From positions 62,001-126,000 of the forward strand of contig NZ_JAJJZG010000006.1 in assembly GCF_021028995.1 (NCBI RefSeq): a stretch of DNA of 64,000 nucleotides, written 5' to 3'. Source of the stretch: Halobacterium sp. KA-4. GTDB taxonomy: Archaea; Halobacteriota; Halobacteria; Halobacteriales; Halobacteriaceae. Shown here one piece after another: positions 43,273-51,803 of the stretch; positions within the stretch are counted from its first letter, which is position 1, and every line of letters begins with the position of its first letter. The notes below the pieces were generated by a model. That model made no database searches. It saw only the letters and a program-made list of their open reading frames with translations, and had not been told where the DNA came from. A program made the translations under genes and the position numbers.

Positions 43273-44252
43273 ACGGCCCGCTGGCACGCGCGAGCGACGC
43301 GCTCGGCGTCCGCTTCGTCATTCATCTCGGTGTCGGTGCGCACGACCGTCCGGTCGAGGCTCGTGCTGTCGGCGTCGTCGAGCACGAACGCGTCCGCGAA
43401 CGGGTAGGCGTCCGCGACGCCTGCTGTCGACGGCTCGTAGCCGACTGCGTCCATCAGTTTCGCCGCGGGCCCGGAGAACACCTCGTCCTCGACGAACGGC
43501 GAGACGGCGACCACTGTGGACTCCCGGAGCGCCTCGCGCACGCCGTCGAGGACGAGCATCGGTCCGATGCTCGTGACGGGATTCGAGGGGCCGATAATCA
43601 CGGGGCCGTCGCGGAGCGCGTCGAGGGCGGCGTCCGCGGGTGCGGCGTCCTCCGCGCCCCGGAACTCCACGTCCTCGACTGCGGGGTCACCGTTCTCCGC
43701 GACCCAGAACGCCTGGAAGTGCAGTTCGCGGTCGGGCGTGTGGACGATGGTCGCGACGGGGTCGTCGCTCATCGGCACGACGTCGGCCGTGAGGTCGAAC
43801 GCGTCCGCGAGCGTCCGCGTGACCTCGGTGAGAGAGTCGCCTTCGTCGAGGAGGCTGGTGCGGAGGACGTGGACTGCGCGGTCGCGGTCGCCGATGAACA
43901 TGAACTCCGAGGCCCCCGAAAAGCGCCGCCAGCGCGCGAGGTCGCGGCCCGCCGTCTGTCGGTCGTCGGGAAGGTAGCGCGGGCCGGGTTCGATGCCGGC
44001 GTTCCGCGAGATGTCCGTGAGGTAGTCGTGCGTCGTCGCGTCGTCGCCTTCAATGCCCCACCACGTCTCGCGGTCTAGTACGTCGCCGCCTTCGAAGAGC
44101 ACGGTGTCGACGTCGGGGCAGACGAGCAGGCCGCCGAGTTCCACGTCGTCGCCGGTGTTCGCGACGACCGTGAGTTCGGCGGGGTCGAAGACCTCGCGGC
44201 CGCCCGCGAGGAGTTTGGGGGTGCCCGTCCCCCCGGCGAGGAACGTCGTCAT
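43245..44252 (-). CDS. cofD: 2-phospho-L-lactate transferase (F420 biosynthesis)
   Basis: 335 residues. CofD joins the activated three-carbon acid to the deazaflavin Fo during coenzyme F420 synthesis. [50 protein letters not shown], and [20 protein letters not shown] are the family motifs. It should be the first gene of the coupled operon with the Dus-like, CitG-like and DUF447 genes. ATG 44252 fits the family start. Confidence 0.94.
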   Translation of the reverse strand: MTTFLAGGTGTPKLLAGGREVFDPAELTVVANTGDDVELGGLLVCPDVDTVLFEGGDVLDRETWWGIEGDDATTHDYLTDISRNAGIEPGPRYLPDDRQTAGRDLARWRRFSGASEFMFIGDRDRAVHVLRTSLLDEGDSLTEVTRTLADAFDLTADVVPMSDDPVATIVHTPDRELHFQAFWVAENGDPAVEDVEFRGAEDAAPADAALDALRDGPVIIGPSNPVTSIGPMLVLDGVREALRESTVVAVSPFVEDEVFSGPAAKLMDAVGYEPSTAGVADAYPFADAFVLDDADSTSLDRTVVRTDTEMNDEADAERVARACQRAVERANGEVA

Positions 44253-44326
44253 GGCTCGTCGTCGGAGCGCAGTCCGGTAAACCCTTGCGTCACCGGAGTA
44301 CGAACGCAGAAGTAGACCGGAGCGAA

Positions 44327-45097
44327 TCAGGCGGAGGTGTTCGCGCGCGCCTCGTCGAGCCACACGGGCTCGGAGACGGTCGTCGAGCCGACGTCGACGT
44401 ACTGCTGCTCGGTGGCGACGCTGGCCTCGCCGTTGCTCGTGGACACCGTCAGCGAGTAGCCGAACTGCTTCACGAGGCCGTCGTCGGTGACGTAGACCTG
44501 CGCGCTCATGCTCGTAACGTTCTCCGTGTCGAGGCTGGAGAAGCCGGGCGCGGACTGGTTGAGGTCCTCGACGCCGCTGGCCTCGTAGACGTAGGTCTCG
44601 GTGCCGTCGATAGTCTCAGTGCCCGTGTGGGAGAACGAGAACGCCCCGACGAACGAGGCGAGTTGGCTACCGGCCAACTGGGACGTGTTCGGGCTCTGCT
44701 GGGGGACCGTGTACTGGGTCTGGCCGGACGCCATCGAGATGCGCTGGTACGCCGTGCCGTTCCCGAAGCCGTACTGCTCGATGGTCTGCCCGCTGGCTTC
44801 CTGTCGGGAGAAGTACGCGGCCGTGGCGAGGTCGACCGCGGTCGAGGACTCGACGCCGAACGACTGGTTGCCCTGCGTCTGGTTCGACGTCGAGACGAGC
44901 GTGAACGAGCCGGCGTCGCGGACGACCGACTCGTGGGCCTGTGCGACCGTCTGGGCGTCCAGCGGCGAGTCGTACACTGGGTCGCCGCCGGCTGCTGTCG
45001 TCTCGGGCGCGGTCGTCGCGCCGCCGTTCCCGCCGGCGCTACAGCCGGCGAACACGAGGAGGGCTGCGACGGCGACAGCCGCAATCTGTTTTCGCAT
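44327..45097 (-). CDS. DUF7537-like lipoprotein
   Basis: 256 residues. Signal peptide [19 protein letters not shown] with lipid-bearing Cys19, then a Gly/Thr-rich spacer, and a mature part with [20 protein letters not shown] that matches the haloarchaeal DUF7537 type. Many sequons (NQT, NQS, NGT, NTS, NVT) suggest N-glycosylation. Function unknown; relatives occur in several copies per genome, including the partial gene at 1-663. Confidence 0.8.
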   Translation of the reverse strand: MRKQIAAVAVAALLVFAGCSAGGNGGATTAPETTAAGGDPVYDSPLDAQTVAQAHESVVRDAGSFTLVSTSNQTQGNQSFGVESSTAVDLATAAYFSRQEASGQTIEQYGFGNGTAYQRISMASGQTQYTVPQQSPNTSQLAGSQLASFVGAFSFSHTGTETIDGTETYVYEASGVEDLNQSAPGFSSLDTENVTSMSAQVYVTDDGLVKQFGYSLTVSTSNGEASVATEQQYVDVGSTTVSEPVWLDEARANTSA

Positions 45098-45220
45098 GCC
45101 ACCGGATTCGGCGGGCGAGCGGAAAACCCCTCCGAACGCGGCCACAGTAGCGGACGCAACCGTCAGCCCGCAGACGGCCGGGCCACGGGTTTTTAGGCGA
45201 GAACGTCGAACGCCCGCGTA

Positions 45221-46447
45221 ATGATGACCATCAAGGACAGCGTCCACGACCACATCGAGGTCGAGGGCGTCGCCGCGGACCTCCTCGACACGCCGCCGGT
45301 CCAGCGGCTCCGCCGCATCAAGCAGTTGGGCACTGTCGCGCTCGTCTATCCCTCCGCGAACCACACGCGCTTCGAGCACTCCCTGGGCGTCTTCCACCTC
45401 GCCGACCGCGCGCTCGACCACCTCGACATCGCCGGCCAGCGCGCGGACCGCGTGCGCGCCGCCGCCATTCTCCACGACGTCGGCCACAGCCCGTACAGCC
45501 ACAACATCGAGGGCGTCGTCGCCCGTCGTACCGGGAAAGAACACGACGACGTCGACGAACTCGTCACCGAGGGTCGCGTCGCCGCCGTCCTCGACAACCA
45601 CGACGTCGACCCCGAGGAGGTCACGGCGCTGATTCGCGGCGACGGCGAACTCGCCCAACTCGTCGCGGGAGAGTTGGACGTCGACCGGATGGACTACCTC
45701 GTGCGGGACGCCCACCATACCGGCGTCCCCTACGGCACTATCGACCACGGCCGCCTCGTCCGCGAGTTGACGTTCATCGACGGTGACCTTGTACTCGACG
45801 AGGGCAACGTCCAGAGTGCCGAATCCCTGCTGTTGGCGCGCGCGCTGATGAATCCGACCGTCTACAGCCACCACGTCGCCCGCATCAGCAAGTCGATGCT
45901 ACGGCGCGGCACCGAAGCCCTCCTCGGCACCGCGGAAATCGACGCCGAGCAGCTCCGGCGCATGGACGACCACGAGCTCTCCGTCGCGCTGCGCAGCCAC
46001 GAGCAGAGCCAACAGTTCGGCCGCCGGCTCGTCGAGCGCGACCTGTACAAGCGCGCCGTCTGGGCGGAGATGGGCGACGTTAGCGACGCCCTCCTCGACG
46101 CCGACCACGACGAAGTCCGCAACTTCGAGGAACAGGTCGCGGCGGACGCCAACGTCGATCCTGACGCCGTCGTCCTCGACGTGCCGGGAAGGCCGTCGAT
46201 GCGCGAATCTACGACAGGCGTGCTCGTCGGCGGCGAAGTCCGGCGGCTGGACGAACAGTCCACGCTCGTCCGCGCGCTCCAGGTGGCCCAGCGCGAACAG
46301 TGGCGTCTTGGCGTCTACGCTCCCGAATCGCACGTCGAAGCCGTCGGGCAGGCCGCCGAGCGCGTGCTCGGCCTCGAAACCGACGGCGCGCTCATCAGCG
46401 ACGTGAACACGCCCGGGCGGTACGCGTCGCTGGCAGAGTTCGAGTAG
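45221..46447 (+). CDS. HD-domain phosphohydrolase
   Basis: 408 residues. IKDSVHDHIEVEGVAADLLD starts the fold, PVQRLRRIKQLGTVALVYPS and RFEHSLGVFHLADRALDHL give the first His, and ILHDVGHSPYSHNIE gives the HD pair; VDRMDYLVRDAHHTG gives the last Asp. This is the dNTPase-like branch of HD proteins; substrates may be dNTPs or signalling nucleotides. A second ATG directly after the first is an equal start candidate. Confidence 0.9.
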   Translation: MMTIKDSVHDHIEVEGVAADLLDTPPVQRLRRIKQLGTVALVYPSANHTRFEHSLGVFHLADRALDHLDIAGQRADRVRAAAILHDVGHSPYSHNIEGVVARRTGKEHDDVDELVTEGRVAAVLDNHDVDPEEVTALIRGDGELAQLVAGELDVDRMDYLVRDAHHTGVPYGTIDHGRLVRELTFIDGDLVLDEGNVQSAESLLLARALMNPTVYSHHVARISKSMLRRGTEALLGTAEIDAEQLRRMDDHELSVALRSHEQSQQFGRRLVERDLYKRAVWAEMGDVSDALLDADHDEVRNFEEQVAADANVDPDAVVLDVPGRPSMRESTTGVLVGGEVRRLDEQSTLVRALQVAQREQWRLGVYAPESHVEAVGQAAERVLGLETDGALISDVNTPGRYASLAEFE

Positions 46448-46470
46448 CGTGGCGAGCGAAGCGAGCCACG
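46448..46470 (+). terminator. Hairpin after the HD-domain gene
   Basis: CGTGGC and GCCACG (46448-46453, 46465-46470) can pair right after the stop codon, with GAGCGAAGCGA between. No T run follows directly, so a termination role is only possible. Confidence 0.3.
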
Positions 46471-46563
46471 TTAACGCGAGCGGGGAGCGTAGCGACCCGC
46501 GAGCAGCGTGCCCGACCCGCCGCGTCGAGTAACCTTCACGGTACCAGAGGTGTACCTCCCGGT

Positions 46564-47595
46564 ATGGAACTCTCCGGTACCGTCCTCTGGGGCGAGGACT
46601 ACGAGCCCGTAGAGGGAACGCTCGTCGTCGAGGACGGCGAAGTCGTCCGACTGGACGAGGAGTTGACGGACTCCGAGGACATCGTGTTGCCGGCGTTCGT
46701 GAACGCACACACGCACCTCGGCGACTCCATCGCGAAGGAGGCGGGGCGCGGGCTCACGCTCGAAGAACTCGTCGCGCCGCCGGACGGCCTGAAGCACCAG
46801 TTGCTCCGCGAAGCGAGCCACGAGGAACTTGTCGCAGGGATGCGCCGCAGCCTCCAATTCATGCACCAGACGGGCACGACGCGCACGCTCGAATTCCGGG
46901 AGGGTGGCGTCGAGGGCGTGCACGCGCTCCGCGAGGCCGCCGAAGGGACTGGCGTCGACCCGTTCATCTTCGGCCGGGAAACCCCTGAAGTCCTCGACGT
47001 CGCGGACGGGTTCGGCGCGAGCGGCGCGGCGGACGGCGAGTTCGGGCGCGAGCGCAATGCCGCCCGGGACGCCGGGAAGCCGTTCGCCATCCACGCCGGC
47101 GAGGTGGACTCGCGGGACATCAACCCCGCTATCGACCTCGACCCGGACCTGCTTGTGCACATGGTGCACGCCGAGGAGCTGCACCTCGACCGCGTGGAGG
47201 ACAACCAGATTCCGGTCGCGGTGTGCCCGCGCTCGAATCTCGTGACGGACGTCGGCCTGCCGCCCGTCAGCGACCTGCTCGACCGCACGACGGTCGCGCT
47301 CGGCACGGACAACGTGATGACGAACAGCCCATCGATGTTCCGCGAGATGGCGTTCGCGTCGAAGCTCTTCGACGTCTCCGCCCCCGACGTGCTACGGATG
47401 GCAACCCGCGCGGGCGCCGAAGCAATCGGGGAGAACCACGGCGTCCTCGAAGCCGGCCGCGAAGCCCGACTACTCGTGCTCGACGGCGATTCGGACAACC
47501 TCACGGGCGTCCGCGACCCGGTCCGTGCGGTCGTGCGCCGCGCCGGCGCTAGCGACGTGAAGCGGGTCGTCACGCCCGAATCGCTAGCGGAGTAG
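46564..47595 (+). CDS. Amidohydrolase (cytosine deaminase / chlorohydrolase-like)
   Basis: 343 residues. PAFVNAHTHLGDSIAKEAG carries the HxH metal ligands, FAIHAGEVDSRDINPA the central His, LLVHMVHAEELHLDRV the next, and VALGTDNVMTNSPSMFREM the metal-binding Asp. The ends are the beta-sandwich with GTVLWGEDYEPVEG and LEAGREARLLVLDGDSDNL. The substrate could be a nucleobase or an aromatic amine; not settled. The ATG at 46564 fits the family start. Confidence 0.87.
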   Translation: MELSGTVLWGEDYEPVEGTLVVEDGEVVRLDEELTDSEDIVLPAFVNAHTHLGDSIAKEAGRGLTLEELVAPPDGLKHQLLREASHEELVAGMRRSLQFMHQTGTTRTLEFREGGVEGVHALREAAEGTGVDPFIFGRETPEVLDVADGFGASGAADGEFGRERNAARDAGKPFAIHAGEVDSRDINPAIDLDPDLLVHMVHAEELHLDRVEDNQIPVAVCPRSNLVTDVGLPPVSDLLDRTTVALGTDNVMTNSPSMFREMAFASKLFDVSAPDVLRMATRAGAEAIGENHGVLEAGREARLLVLDGDSDNLTGVRDPVRAVVRRAGASDVKRVVTPESLAE

Positions 47596-47653
47596 CCGCA
47601 AGTCGGGAATCCGCCCCGAAAGTTAAGCCACTCCCCGACAATCGCTAACACAC

Positions 47654-48100
47654 ATGGGCCGCTACGAGCGCATCCTCGTCCCGACCGATGGTAGCGAGGA
47701 GACACGGGAGGCGGTCGAGCACGCCATCGACCTCGCCGCCGAACACGACGCGACCATCCACGCGTTGTACGTCGTCAATTCCGCGAGCTTCTCCGGACTC
47801 CCGATGGAGTCCTCGTGGGAGAGCGTCGCCGCGATGATGAACGAAGAGGGGCTAGCCGCGCTCGACGAAGTCGAGGACATCGCCACCGACCGCGGCATCC
47901 CCGTCGAGCGCGCGCTCGTCGACGGCAACCCCAGCCGGGAAATCGTCCGGTACGCCGAGGACAAGGACTGCGATCTCGTCGTGATGGGGACGCACGGCCG
48001 CGGTGGCATCGACCGGCTGCTACTCGGAAGCGTCACGGAGAAAGTCGTCCGGTCGTCATCGGTGCCGGTGTTGACGGTGCGCGTCGACAGCGAGGACTAA
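47654..48100 (+). CDS. Universal stress protein
   Basis: 148 residues. ILVPTDGSEETREAVEHAID at the start and GTHGRGGIDRLLLGSVTEKV plus SSSVPVLTVR at the end form the ATP-binding UspA fold with the Gly-x2-Gly-x9-Gly-Ser motif. Its role is stress-related and target unknown. It converges with birA, overlapping it by four bases. Confidence 0.9.
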   Translation: MGRYERILVPTDGSEETREAVEHAIDLAAEHDATIHALYVVNSASFSGLPMESSWESVAAMMNEEGLAALDEVEDIATDRGIPVERALVDGNPSREIVRYAEDKDCDLVVMGTHGRGGIDRLLLGSVTEKVVRSSSVPVLTVRVDSED

Positions 48101-49047
48101 CCGCCGTCCGCGGGCCGGAGATGCTGGCAGTCCCCGGCGTGGACGACTTTTCTTCCATCCGCTGTTTCGACGACGAGTGCACCGTGCTCGGTCACGTCCA
48201 CGGCGTCGCCGACGACGTCGCCATTCGCGGTTTCGACGCGCACGCGCTGCCCGAGCGTCGCTGCGCGGTCCCGCCACGCATCGAGGACCGCGTCAGGGTC
48301 GTCGCGGACTTCGTGGAACCGTTCGAGGACGCGCTGGACGAACACGCGACGCTCCACGTCGCCTGCTTCGGCGCGCACGCTCGTCGCATCTGGTCCTAGT
48401 TCCTCGGGGTCGACGTTGACGTTCACGCCGACGCCGACGACCACCCACGAGACGCGACTGGCTTCGCCCTTCATCTCCGTAAGCACGCCAGCAAGCTTGT
48501 CACCGCCCCGTTCCGCATCCTCGCGTGGCACGATGCAGTCGTTTGGCCACTTGATAGCGGCGTCCACGCCAGCTTCGAGGGCGGCGTCGGTGACTGCAAC
48601 TGCGGCCGCGAGCGTCACCAGCGGAGCGCGCGCAGGTGGGACGTCCGGCCGGAGCACGAGACTCATCCAGACGCCGCCTGAGGGCGACGACCACTCGCGG
48701 CCGCGCCGCCCGCGCCCGCCGGTTTGCTGGTCCGCGAGCACCACGACGTCGCTGGCGCCCTCAATGGCGAGTTCCCGCGCGCGGTCGTTCGTGCTCGGGA
48801 GGTCGTCGTAGTACTCCACATCGAACGGCGCGTCCAGTCCGAATTCGACGGCTTCCGCGCCGTACTCGGGGACACCTGCAAGCGTGTACCCCTCGGATGC
48901 GCTCTCGACCTCGAAGCCAGCCTCGCGGAGCGCTTCGACATGCTTCCAGACTGCGGTCCGCGAGATGCCGTGGTCCTCGGCAAGCGCGGGACCCGTAACC
49001 GGACCGTCAGCGAGCGCGTCCAGAACCGCACGGCGCGTCTCATTCAT
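48097..49047 (-). CDS. birA: Biotin-protein ligase with HTH domain
   Basis: 316 residues. An N-terminal winged helix (MNETRRAVLDALADGPVTGP, then TAVWKHVEALREAGFEVES) precedes the ligase domain with GGRGRRGREWSSPSGGVWMS for biotinyl-AMP binding, IKWPNDCIV, and WVVVGVGVNVNVD. It should biotinylate the Lys of PccA and may repress genes of biotin use. It lies downstream of the carboxylase operon on the same strand, with the CHAT cassette inserted between. Confidence 0.93.
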   Translation of the reverse strand: MNETRRAVLDALADGPVTGPALAEDHGISRTAVWKHVEALREAGFEVESASEGYTLAGVPEYGAEAVEFGLDAPFDVEYYDDLPSTNDRARELAIEGASDVVVLADQQTGGRGRRGREWSSPSGGVWMSLVLRPDVPPARAPLVTLAAAVAVTDAALEAGVDAAIKWPNDCIVPREDAERGGDKLAGVLTEMKGEASRVSWVVVGVGVNVNVDPEELGPDATSVRAEAGDVERRVFVQRVLERFHEVRDDPDAVLDAWRDRAATLGQRVRVETANGDVVGDAVDVTEHGALVVETADGRKVVHAGDCQHLRPADGG

Positions 49048-49162
49048 CGCGGTGAGTTACCCGCTACGCCAGCAAAAGTCCCACCATTTGCGGGAAAGAC
49101 TGAAGAAACGGGCTTAGGGTGCTGAAACGGGTGTTCCGAGGAGGTTGTTGTCACCACTGAAT

Positions 49163-49175
49163 TTACTACGAGTAA
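49163..49175. promoter_or_regulatory. Palindrome upstream of the microprotein gene
   Basis: TTACTACGAGTAA is a 13-base inverted repeat (5-base arms, 3-base centre) in an AT-rich stretch, about 84 bases before the microprotein ATG. It could be an operator. It resembles half-sites of TrmB (TACT and GAGTA), but the spacer is two bases instead of seven or eight, so a TrmB site is unlikely. Confidence 0.4.
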
Positions 49176-49213
49176 TTTTCCTATATTTTATTTCTGTTAT
49201 CTTCAAATAAATT

Positions 49214-49222
49214 GAATATAAC
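49214..49222 (+). promoter_or_regulatory. TATA box of the microprotein gene
   Basis: The sequence gaatataac lies about 29 bases before the ATG at 49247. The 49150-49225 stretch is far more AT-rich than anything else in the window. Confidence 0.6.
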
Positions 49223-49246
49223 CCGGGAGTATGGTGTAGGTAGACG

Positions 49247-49381
49247 ATGACAGACAGTAAGTTCACGCAGTTCCTCAAGGACAACCCGCGAATGATCGGC
49301 GTGCTGTTCAGCCTGATGGTGTTCCTGTCAAGCACGGGGGCGGCCGCCGCGGCCCACGGAACCACGACGAGCGGCCCCTAA
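49247..49381 (+). CDS. 44-residue membrane microprotein (DUF7503-like)
   Basis: Starts MTDSKFTQFLKDNPRMIGVL and has one hydrophobic helix at ~17-36 (IGVLFSLMVFLSSTGAAAAA) that could be a membrane anchor or a cleavable signal, and ends HGTTTSGP. The TQFLKDNPRMIGVLF core matches the haloarchaeal DUF7503 family as I recall it, which I believe often accompanies CHAT-type protease genes. Its 3' end overlaps the convergent CHAT gene by four bases. Expected product: small, membrane-bound, possibly a protease substrate or trigger. Confidence 0.75.
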   Translation: MTDSKFTQFLKDNPRMIGVLFSLMVFLSSTGAAAAAHGTTTSGP

Positions 49382-51459
49382 TCGAGTTCGTTCTGCAGCA
49401 GTTCGTCACTCCATGTGAGTTCACCGTCGAACAGCACTGGGACCACGCCACGGTTGAAGAACTCCCGCAGGTCACTCACCGTCACGTCGAATGTATCGAT
49501 GACACCGGAGTTCAGGTACTGCTTTGTGTTCTTCTTGATGTGAGGGAGGTACAGCGACCCGATGGACGACCGGGGGGTTGGATAGCCCCGTATCGTGAAC
49601 TCGTAGCCCTCCGCGGTCCTCGTGAGTTCGGTCGAAACCGGCGTCCCATCCTTGCTCTGCACGAGCTGGAGGGTGCCGTCGCCGATGGTGATGTACTTGC
49701 TCCCGAACAGCGTCACGTTTCGTGCGACTGACAGCCCCGCTTGCAGTGTGAAGCCGTTGTTTAGTAAGCGGGCGAGAGCACGTCCGATACGAACCGCGGG
49801 GTCGTTGCTGATGTTCGCGAGCGTGACGATGCCGCCGTAGCTCCCACGTTCGACGAGTGCGTCACCCTGCTCGTAGGACTTGCAGGCGTTCAGCAGGAAC
49901 GCGTCAACGTTGACCGCTTCTAAAGTCCGCGCGTCGAACATCCCATCCGTGCACTGGAAGCCGCCCTTGTCGACGTGACCGATATAGTGTAGGAAATCCG
50001 TGTTTTTTCGGAGGACATCCGCGAACTGCTCGCCGGTGAGGTCGTAGTGGACGGTGATGTCAAACTCGAAGATGTCCCTTGTACCATAGAACTTCTCGAC
50101 GATGTCCTCCTCGTCCATCTCGTCCTCGTTGCAGACGATGTCAATACTGATGGAATCCTGCTCGCGGGCAGGCCGGTCGAGCCGGCGGAGGTATGATTCC
50201 ACTCGCGTCTTACTCGCGCCGAGCGGGAACTCCTCCGCAATCCACGCGTGCTCAATAGCGCCCGTCTCGTCGGGCTTGACAACGTTCGACCAGTCGGTCG
50301 CGGACTCCGTCTCCGAGGTACTCCGCACCGTCGCGCCGTCCGTGCGGTAGAACTCGGTCAGTTCCTCGGGTTCGTCGTGGACTTCCGGCTCCTCATCGTC
50401 CTCGGGGATGCGGACTGTCGCGAGTTCGTTCGCGACGAACGGCAGTGTCTCGACGTGGTCCGGGTCGGGATCGATGTCTGCGGTCAGCTTCCACTGGGGG
50501 ATGTTGGGGTCGGTGACGTCGTAGGGAACGTCGAGGTACGTGCGGATCCGCTCCGCAGAAGTCGCCTCGTAAACGGCCGCGAGGTCGATCGGGAGGTCGT
50601 CTTCGACCGCCGCGCGCTCGTGGAGGTCGACCTCGTAGAACCCCTCAGTTCGGGTGACACAGTCGAGGAAAAAGACGTGCTTGAGCAGCTTCGAGACTTC
50701 GGCCTCGAAGCCGCGCTCCGTGTCGAGGTCGTAGCGTTCGCCACCGGCGTCGAGGACGCGCTCGTCTCCAGGAACAACGTCGGCACCGAGGTAGTACGCT
50801 AGTGAACTTACGCGGAAGAGGTCGCCGTAGTCGCGTGGAATCTCGATGGTGACACCGGTCTCGGGGCGCTCGAATACGTCCGGCGCATCAAAGCCGTCGC
50901 CGCGCTCGATGAGCGGCGGGTGGCCGCGGAGCGTCGGGAAGGACCGCTCCGGCGACGTAGTCTTGAGCGCCGAACTGCTGAGCGCAACCGCGCGCATCGC
51001 ATCCTCGACGTCGTCGCCGATCGTAATCGACCCGGCGGGTGATTCGTGGAGTGAACGTACACCCAACTGGAACGTGGCCGCTTCGTCGAAGTCGACGTGC
51101 GTCGTGTTCTCCGACCAGTGGACAGAGAATCCGCTCTCGACCACGATTTGGAGTTTCATCGGCCCGAGCGGCAAGTCCAGCGAGTACCAGCCCGGGGGTC
51201 GTTCGGTGTCTCGCTGGTTCACGGACTCACTGACCATCGTCCCCGTGTCGTCCCACAGATAAACGTTCACCAGCCGCGGAATCTCCAGTTCTCCGGCTGT
51301 GACGGTGACGGCGTTGTCCACCGGGAGGACGAACTGTTCGGTGTCCGTCTCGACGGGGTCGACCACCCGGTCAGTGTACAGCTCGAACTGCGCGTTCTCG
51401 ATTGGGTCGCGCACGAGGAGGCCGTCCGGGTTGACCAGCGGCTCGAACTCCGGTCTCAT
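49378..51459 (-). CDS. CHAT-domain (caspase-like) cysteine protease
   Basis: 693 residues. Residues ~1-340 are beta-rich with no named fold that I recognise (VDNAVTVTAGELEIPRLVNV looks like a strand repeat). From ~435 comes a caspase/CHAT fold: SISIDIVCNEDEMDEEDIVE (beta strand), TDFLHYIGHVDKGGF with catalytic His495, and NVDAFLLNACKSYEQGDALV with catalytic Cys526, then RGSYGGIVTLANISNDPAVR. No membrane segment or signal is seen, so it is cytosolic. It lies between birA and pccA and overlaps a possible upstream coupled frame and the convergent microprotein gene. Confidence 0.87.
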   Translation of the reverse strand: MRPEFEPLVNPDGLLVRDPIENAQFELYTDRVVDPVETDTEQFVLPVDNAVTVTAGELEIPRLVNVYLWDDTGTMVSESVNQRDTERPPGWYSLDLPLGPMKLQIVVESGFSVHWSENTTHVDFDEAATFQLGVRSLHESPAGSITIGDDVEDAMRAVALSSSALKTTSPERSFPTLRGHPPLIERGDGFDAPDVFERPETGVTIEIPRDYGDLFRVSSLAYYLGADVVPGDERVLDAGGERYDLDTERGFEAEVSKLLKHVFFLDCVTRTEGFYEVDLHERAAVEDDLPIDLAAVYEATSAERIRTYLDVPYDVTDPNIPQWKLTADIDPDPDHVETLPFVANELATVRIPEDDEEPEVHDEPEELTEFYRTDGATVRSTSETESATDWSNVVKPDETGAIEHAWIAEEFPLGASKTRVESYLRRLDRPAREQDSISIDIVCNEDEMDEEDIVEKFYGTRDIFEFDITVHYDLTGEQFADVLRKNTDFLHYIGHVDKGGFQCTDGMFDARTLEAVNVDAFLLNACKSYEQGDALVERGSYGGIVTLANISNDPAVRIGRALARLLNNGFTLQAGLSVARNVTLFGSKYITIGDGTLQLVQSKDGTPVSTELTRTAEGYEFTIRGYPTPRSSIGSLYLPHIKKNTKQYLNSGVIDTFDVTVSDLREFFNRGVVPVLFDGELTWSDELLQNELD

Positions 51460-51755
51460 CGCTGCACCTGCTCGGGGCGTGGCCGACGTGGTTCGGTCAG
51501 GCGCTCGCTACACGAGCGCGCAGTCCGGGGCGTCGACCGAATCGGTTCGCGGCTGGGGGTGTCGTCTGCCATGGCACTGGTGTCGCGTCGCAGTACCGGA
51601 CTGTCGCAGGCGCGACGATTAGTCTGACCGGTGGCGAGAACCGTCGCCGCCGCGACGAACGATAGCGTGGCTCGCCGGCTTCGCCAACGATAGGCTGCTG
51701 ACAAATCAACGAGCGTCCACGGCTCGTCGCACGACGACGCCGCCACCCTCGGCAT
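51456..51755 (-). CDS. Possible 99-residue protein coupled to the CHAT gene
   Basis: A 99-codon frame whose TGA overlaps the ATG of the CHAT gene (ATGA) and whose ATG sits about 31 bases after a clear TATA element, so both promoter spacing and coupling support it. Against it, the product is Arg-rich and not acidic, unlike other proteins here. A shorter version from ATG 51572 (MADDTPSREPIRS) is also possible. Family unknown. It may be the first gene of the protease transcript or only its leader. Confidence 0.35.
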   Translation of the reverse strand: MPRVAASSCDEPWTLVDLSAAYRWRSRRATLSFVAAATVLATGQTNRRACDSPVLRRDTSAMADDTPSREPIRSTPRTARSCSERLTEPRRPRPEQVQR

Positions 51756-51780
51756 TATGTCACAGAGGGATAGAACAGGT

Positions 51781-51790
51781 AATAAAAATT
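51781..51790 (-). promoter_or_regulatory. TATA box of the CHAT transcript
   Basis: On the minus strand AATTTTTATT is centred about 31 bases before the ATG at 51755. It is the best TATA match in the 231 bases between pccA and the protease gene and implies independent transcription of the cassette. Confidence 0.55.
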
Positions 51791-51803
51791 CGGGCGTCGG
51801 TAG

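Noticed and set aside
43245-43321. Upstream extension of the Dus-like protein through the duplicated segment
   Set aside because: The extension is in a different frame from the duplicated true start and its residues are Ser/Arg-rich without family support.
49163-49175. TrmB binding site before the microprotein gene
   Set aside because: Half-sites TACT and GAGTA are present but the spacer is two bases; TrmB needs seven or eight.
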